Shown here piece after piece: positions 6,304 through 7,549 of a DNA stretch of 7,549 nucleotides. Within the stretch, counting starts at the first letter, position 1, and every line of letters begins with the position of its first letter. Under the pieces are notes generated by a model. The model did no database searches. It was not told the origin of the DNA and saw only the letters and a list, made by a program, of their open reading frames with translations. The position numbers were made by a program, and so were the translations under genes. The DNA is from an uncultured Methylococcaceae bacterium (GTDB lineage Bacteria; Pseudomonadota; Gammaproteobacteria; Methylococcales; Methylomonadaceae): the NCBI GenBank assembly GCA_913009515.1, contig CAJVYO010000079.1, positions 1-7,549 on the forward strand, written 5' to 3'.

Positions 6304-7549
6304 GTCGCTTTTGCTCTACTTCTGCTACGTGGTCTACGACGTGAAGGCGTTGCTGTAGCATTATTATTCCCACTTGTTTTATTACGCCCGCCGCTACGCT
6401 GGCCATCACGATGTTCTGGTCGTTGCTGCCGCTTAGGTTTATTCGCACGTTTCGGTGCTCTTAATGTGGTTTCAGGCACAGCATGACTCGGATCAAAACC
6501 GTCTATCACCTCACGTTTCAATAACACCTGCGTTAAACGCTCAATATCTGACAATAAATCGACTTCATCGGCACTGACTAATGACACCGCCTTTCCCGTC
6601 ATACCTGCTCTACCGGTACGTCCAATTCGATGTACATAATCTTCTGGTACGCTGGGTAAATCAAAATTAACCACTTGCGGTAATTGCTCAATATCCAAAC
6701 CACGTGCCGCAATATCGGTCGCCACTAAAATACGAATACTGCCTGCTTTAAAATCGGCTAAGGCACGGGTTCTCGCACCTTGACTTTTATTACCATGAAT
6801 TGCAGCAGCACCAATGCCATTTTCTTCTAAATGCCGTGTTAATTGATTAGCTCCGCGTTTAGTACGGGTAAATACCAATACTTGCTGCCAATCGCCATCA
6901 TTTATTAACTTAGTGAGTAAATTACCTTTTTGTTTTTTATCAACCGGACAAATCCATTGTTCTACGGTATCGGCGGTTTTATTCGGCGGTGTCACCGAAA
7001 TTTCAACCGGATTATGCACAATCCCTTTTGCCAAACGACGAATATCATCGGAAAACGTCGCTGAAAATAATAAATTTTGACGCTGTTTCGGTAAAAACGT
7101 TAATATCCGACGAATATCATGAATAAAGCCCATATCTAACATACGGTCGGCTTCATCTAAGATTAACACTTCTAATTCCGAAAAACGCACCGCTTTTTGA
7201 TTATATAAATCTAATAATCGCCCTGGTGTGGCAACCAGAATATCTACACCCTGACGTAAACGCATCATTTGCGGATTGATTTTTACACCACCAAACACCA
7301 CCGTTGAACGTAAGGGTAAATTTTTACCATAATCAATAATACTTTGTTCAATTTGAGCCGCTAATTCGCGTGTCGGCGTTAAAATCAACGCACGGGCTTG
7401 ATTCGGTTTGGCTTGAACCCCTTGAGATAATATTTCTAATAAAGGCAAGGTAAACCCCGCTGTTTTTCCTGTACCTGTTTGGGCAGCAGCCATCACATCA
7501 CTCCCTGATAATACGGCAGGAATAGCTTCTAATTGAATAGGGGAAGGTT
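6300..7549 (-). CDS. rhlE: DEAD-box ATP-dependent RNA helicase, RhlE type (5' end outside window)
   Basis: The visible 415 residues form nearly all of a DEAD-box helicase, which unwinds short RNA duplexes with ATP during ribosome assembly and RNA decay in the cytoplasm. Motifs occur in order: end of the Q motif (PSPIQ, edge), AQTGTGKT (22-29), PTRELA (58-63), TPGRLLD (107-113), LDEADRMLDMGF (130-141), SAT (162-164), FTRTKRG (226-232), ATDIAARGLDI (276-286) and HRIGRTGRAG (306-315). The LDEADRMLDMGF form and the layout fit RhlE best; RhlB, SrmB and DbpA are less likely. A basic, low-complexity tail (about 360-415, rich in Arg, Lys, Asn and Ser) probably binds RNA. The GTG and ATG codons at 7491-7496 are internal, because the frame continues upstream through the Q motif; the true start lies beyond 7549. 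No terminator was seen at its 3' end, which overlaps the small convergent gene. Confidence 0.93.
   Translation of the reverse strand, partial: PSPIQLEAIPAVLSGSDVMAAAQTGTGKTAGFTLPLLEILSQGVQAKPNQARALILTPTRELAAQIEQSIIDYGKNLPLRSTVVFGGVKINPQMMRLRQGVDILVATPGRLLDLYNQKAVRFSELEVLILDEADRMLDMGFIHDIRRILTFLPKQRQNLLFSATFSDDIRRLAKGIVHNPVEISVTPPNKTADTVEQWICPVDKKQKGNLLTKLINDGDWQQVLVFTRTKRGANQLTRHLEENGIGAAAIHGNKSQGARTRALADFKAGSIRILVATDIAARGLDIEQLPQVVNFDLPSVPEDYVHRIGRTGRAGMTGKAVSLVSADEVDLLSDIERLTQVLLKREVIDGFDPSHAVPETTLRAPKRANKPKRQQRPEHRDGQRSGGRNKTSGNNNATATPSRRRPRSRSRAKAT

Noticed and set aside
7491..7496. GTG or ATG as the start of the helicase
   Set aside because: The frame continues upstream through SGSD and PSPIQ, the conserved end of the Q motif, so these codons are internal.
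1..7549. CRISPR array, tRNA or rRNA genes, insertion sequence, phage or defence genes
   Set aside because: No regularly spaced repeats outside the flagellin linker, no cloverleaf-like sequence, no transposase and no terminal inverted repeats were seen on either strand.

Overview
This window comes from an AT-rich, flagellated, respiring Gram-negative bacterium. A gammaproteobacterium is most likely, judging from the RhlE-type helicase, the SulP transporter and the flagellin ends; a methylotroph or sulfur oxidiser would fit, but nothing here fixes the genus. All the large genes lie on the minus strand, so in transcription order the window reads from right to left. Each large gene except the leftmost pair looks like its own transcription unit.

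Right end: an rhlE-like DEAD-box RNA helicase (6300 to beyond 7549) whose N-terminus lies outside the window. Its stop codon overlaps that of a convergent plus-strand gene for a 52-residue single-pass membrane protein (6145-6303), which has a good ribosome binding site. Next comes a 381-base stretch without a clear gene (5764-6144). It contains a close match to the PhoB-binding Pho box (5850-5867), lying between the small gene and the divergent SulP anion transporter gene (4156-5763). SulP is followed by a strong hairpin/T-tract terminator (4091-4123).

Centre: the most interesting gene is a 644-residue flagellin (2049-3983). It has canonical flagellin ends, but its variable middle is replaced by a zinc metalloprotease domain with HEMTH and a downstream Glu in WFMEGTAEF. 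This is the architecture of the flagellinolysins, flagellins that make the filament surface an enzyme. The insert is attached by an acidic VEPEPVEE linker encoded by near-perfect 24-bp tandem repeats. The gene has a near-consensus sigma-28 (FliA) promoter with exactly 11 bp spacing, and the SulP terminator isolates it from upstream transcription.

Left end: a secreted 619-residue pentaheme c-type cytochrome (60-1919) with a cytochrome c554-type heme region and a C-terminal, probably beta-rich domain. It is followed 17 nt later by the start of another minus-strand gene that runs off the left edge, so the two probably form an operon for a periplasmic redox system of unknown substrate.

The genes do not form one obvious pathway. 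The window looks like chromosomal housekeeping and respiratory genes around a specialised flagellin locus. The best candidates for new biology are the protease flagellin with its repeat linker and the Pho-box intergenic region with the small membrane protein.
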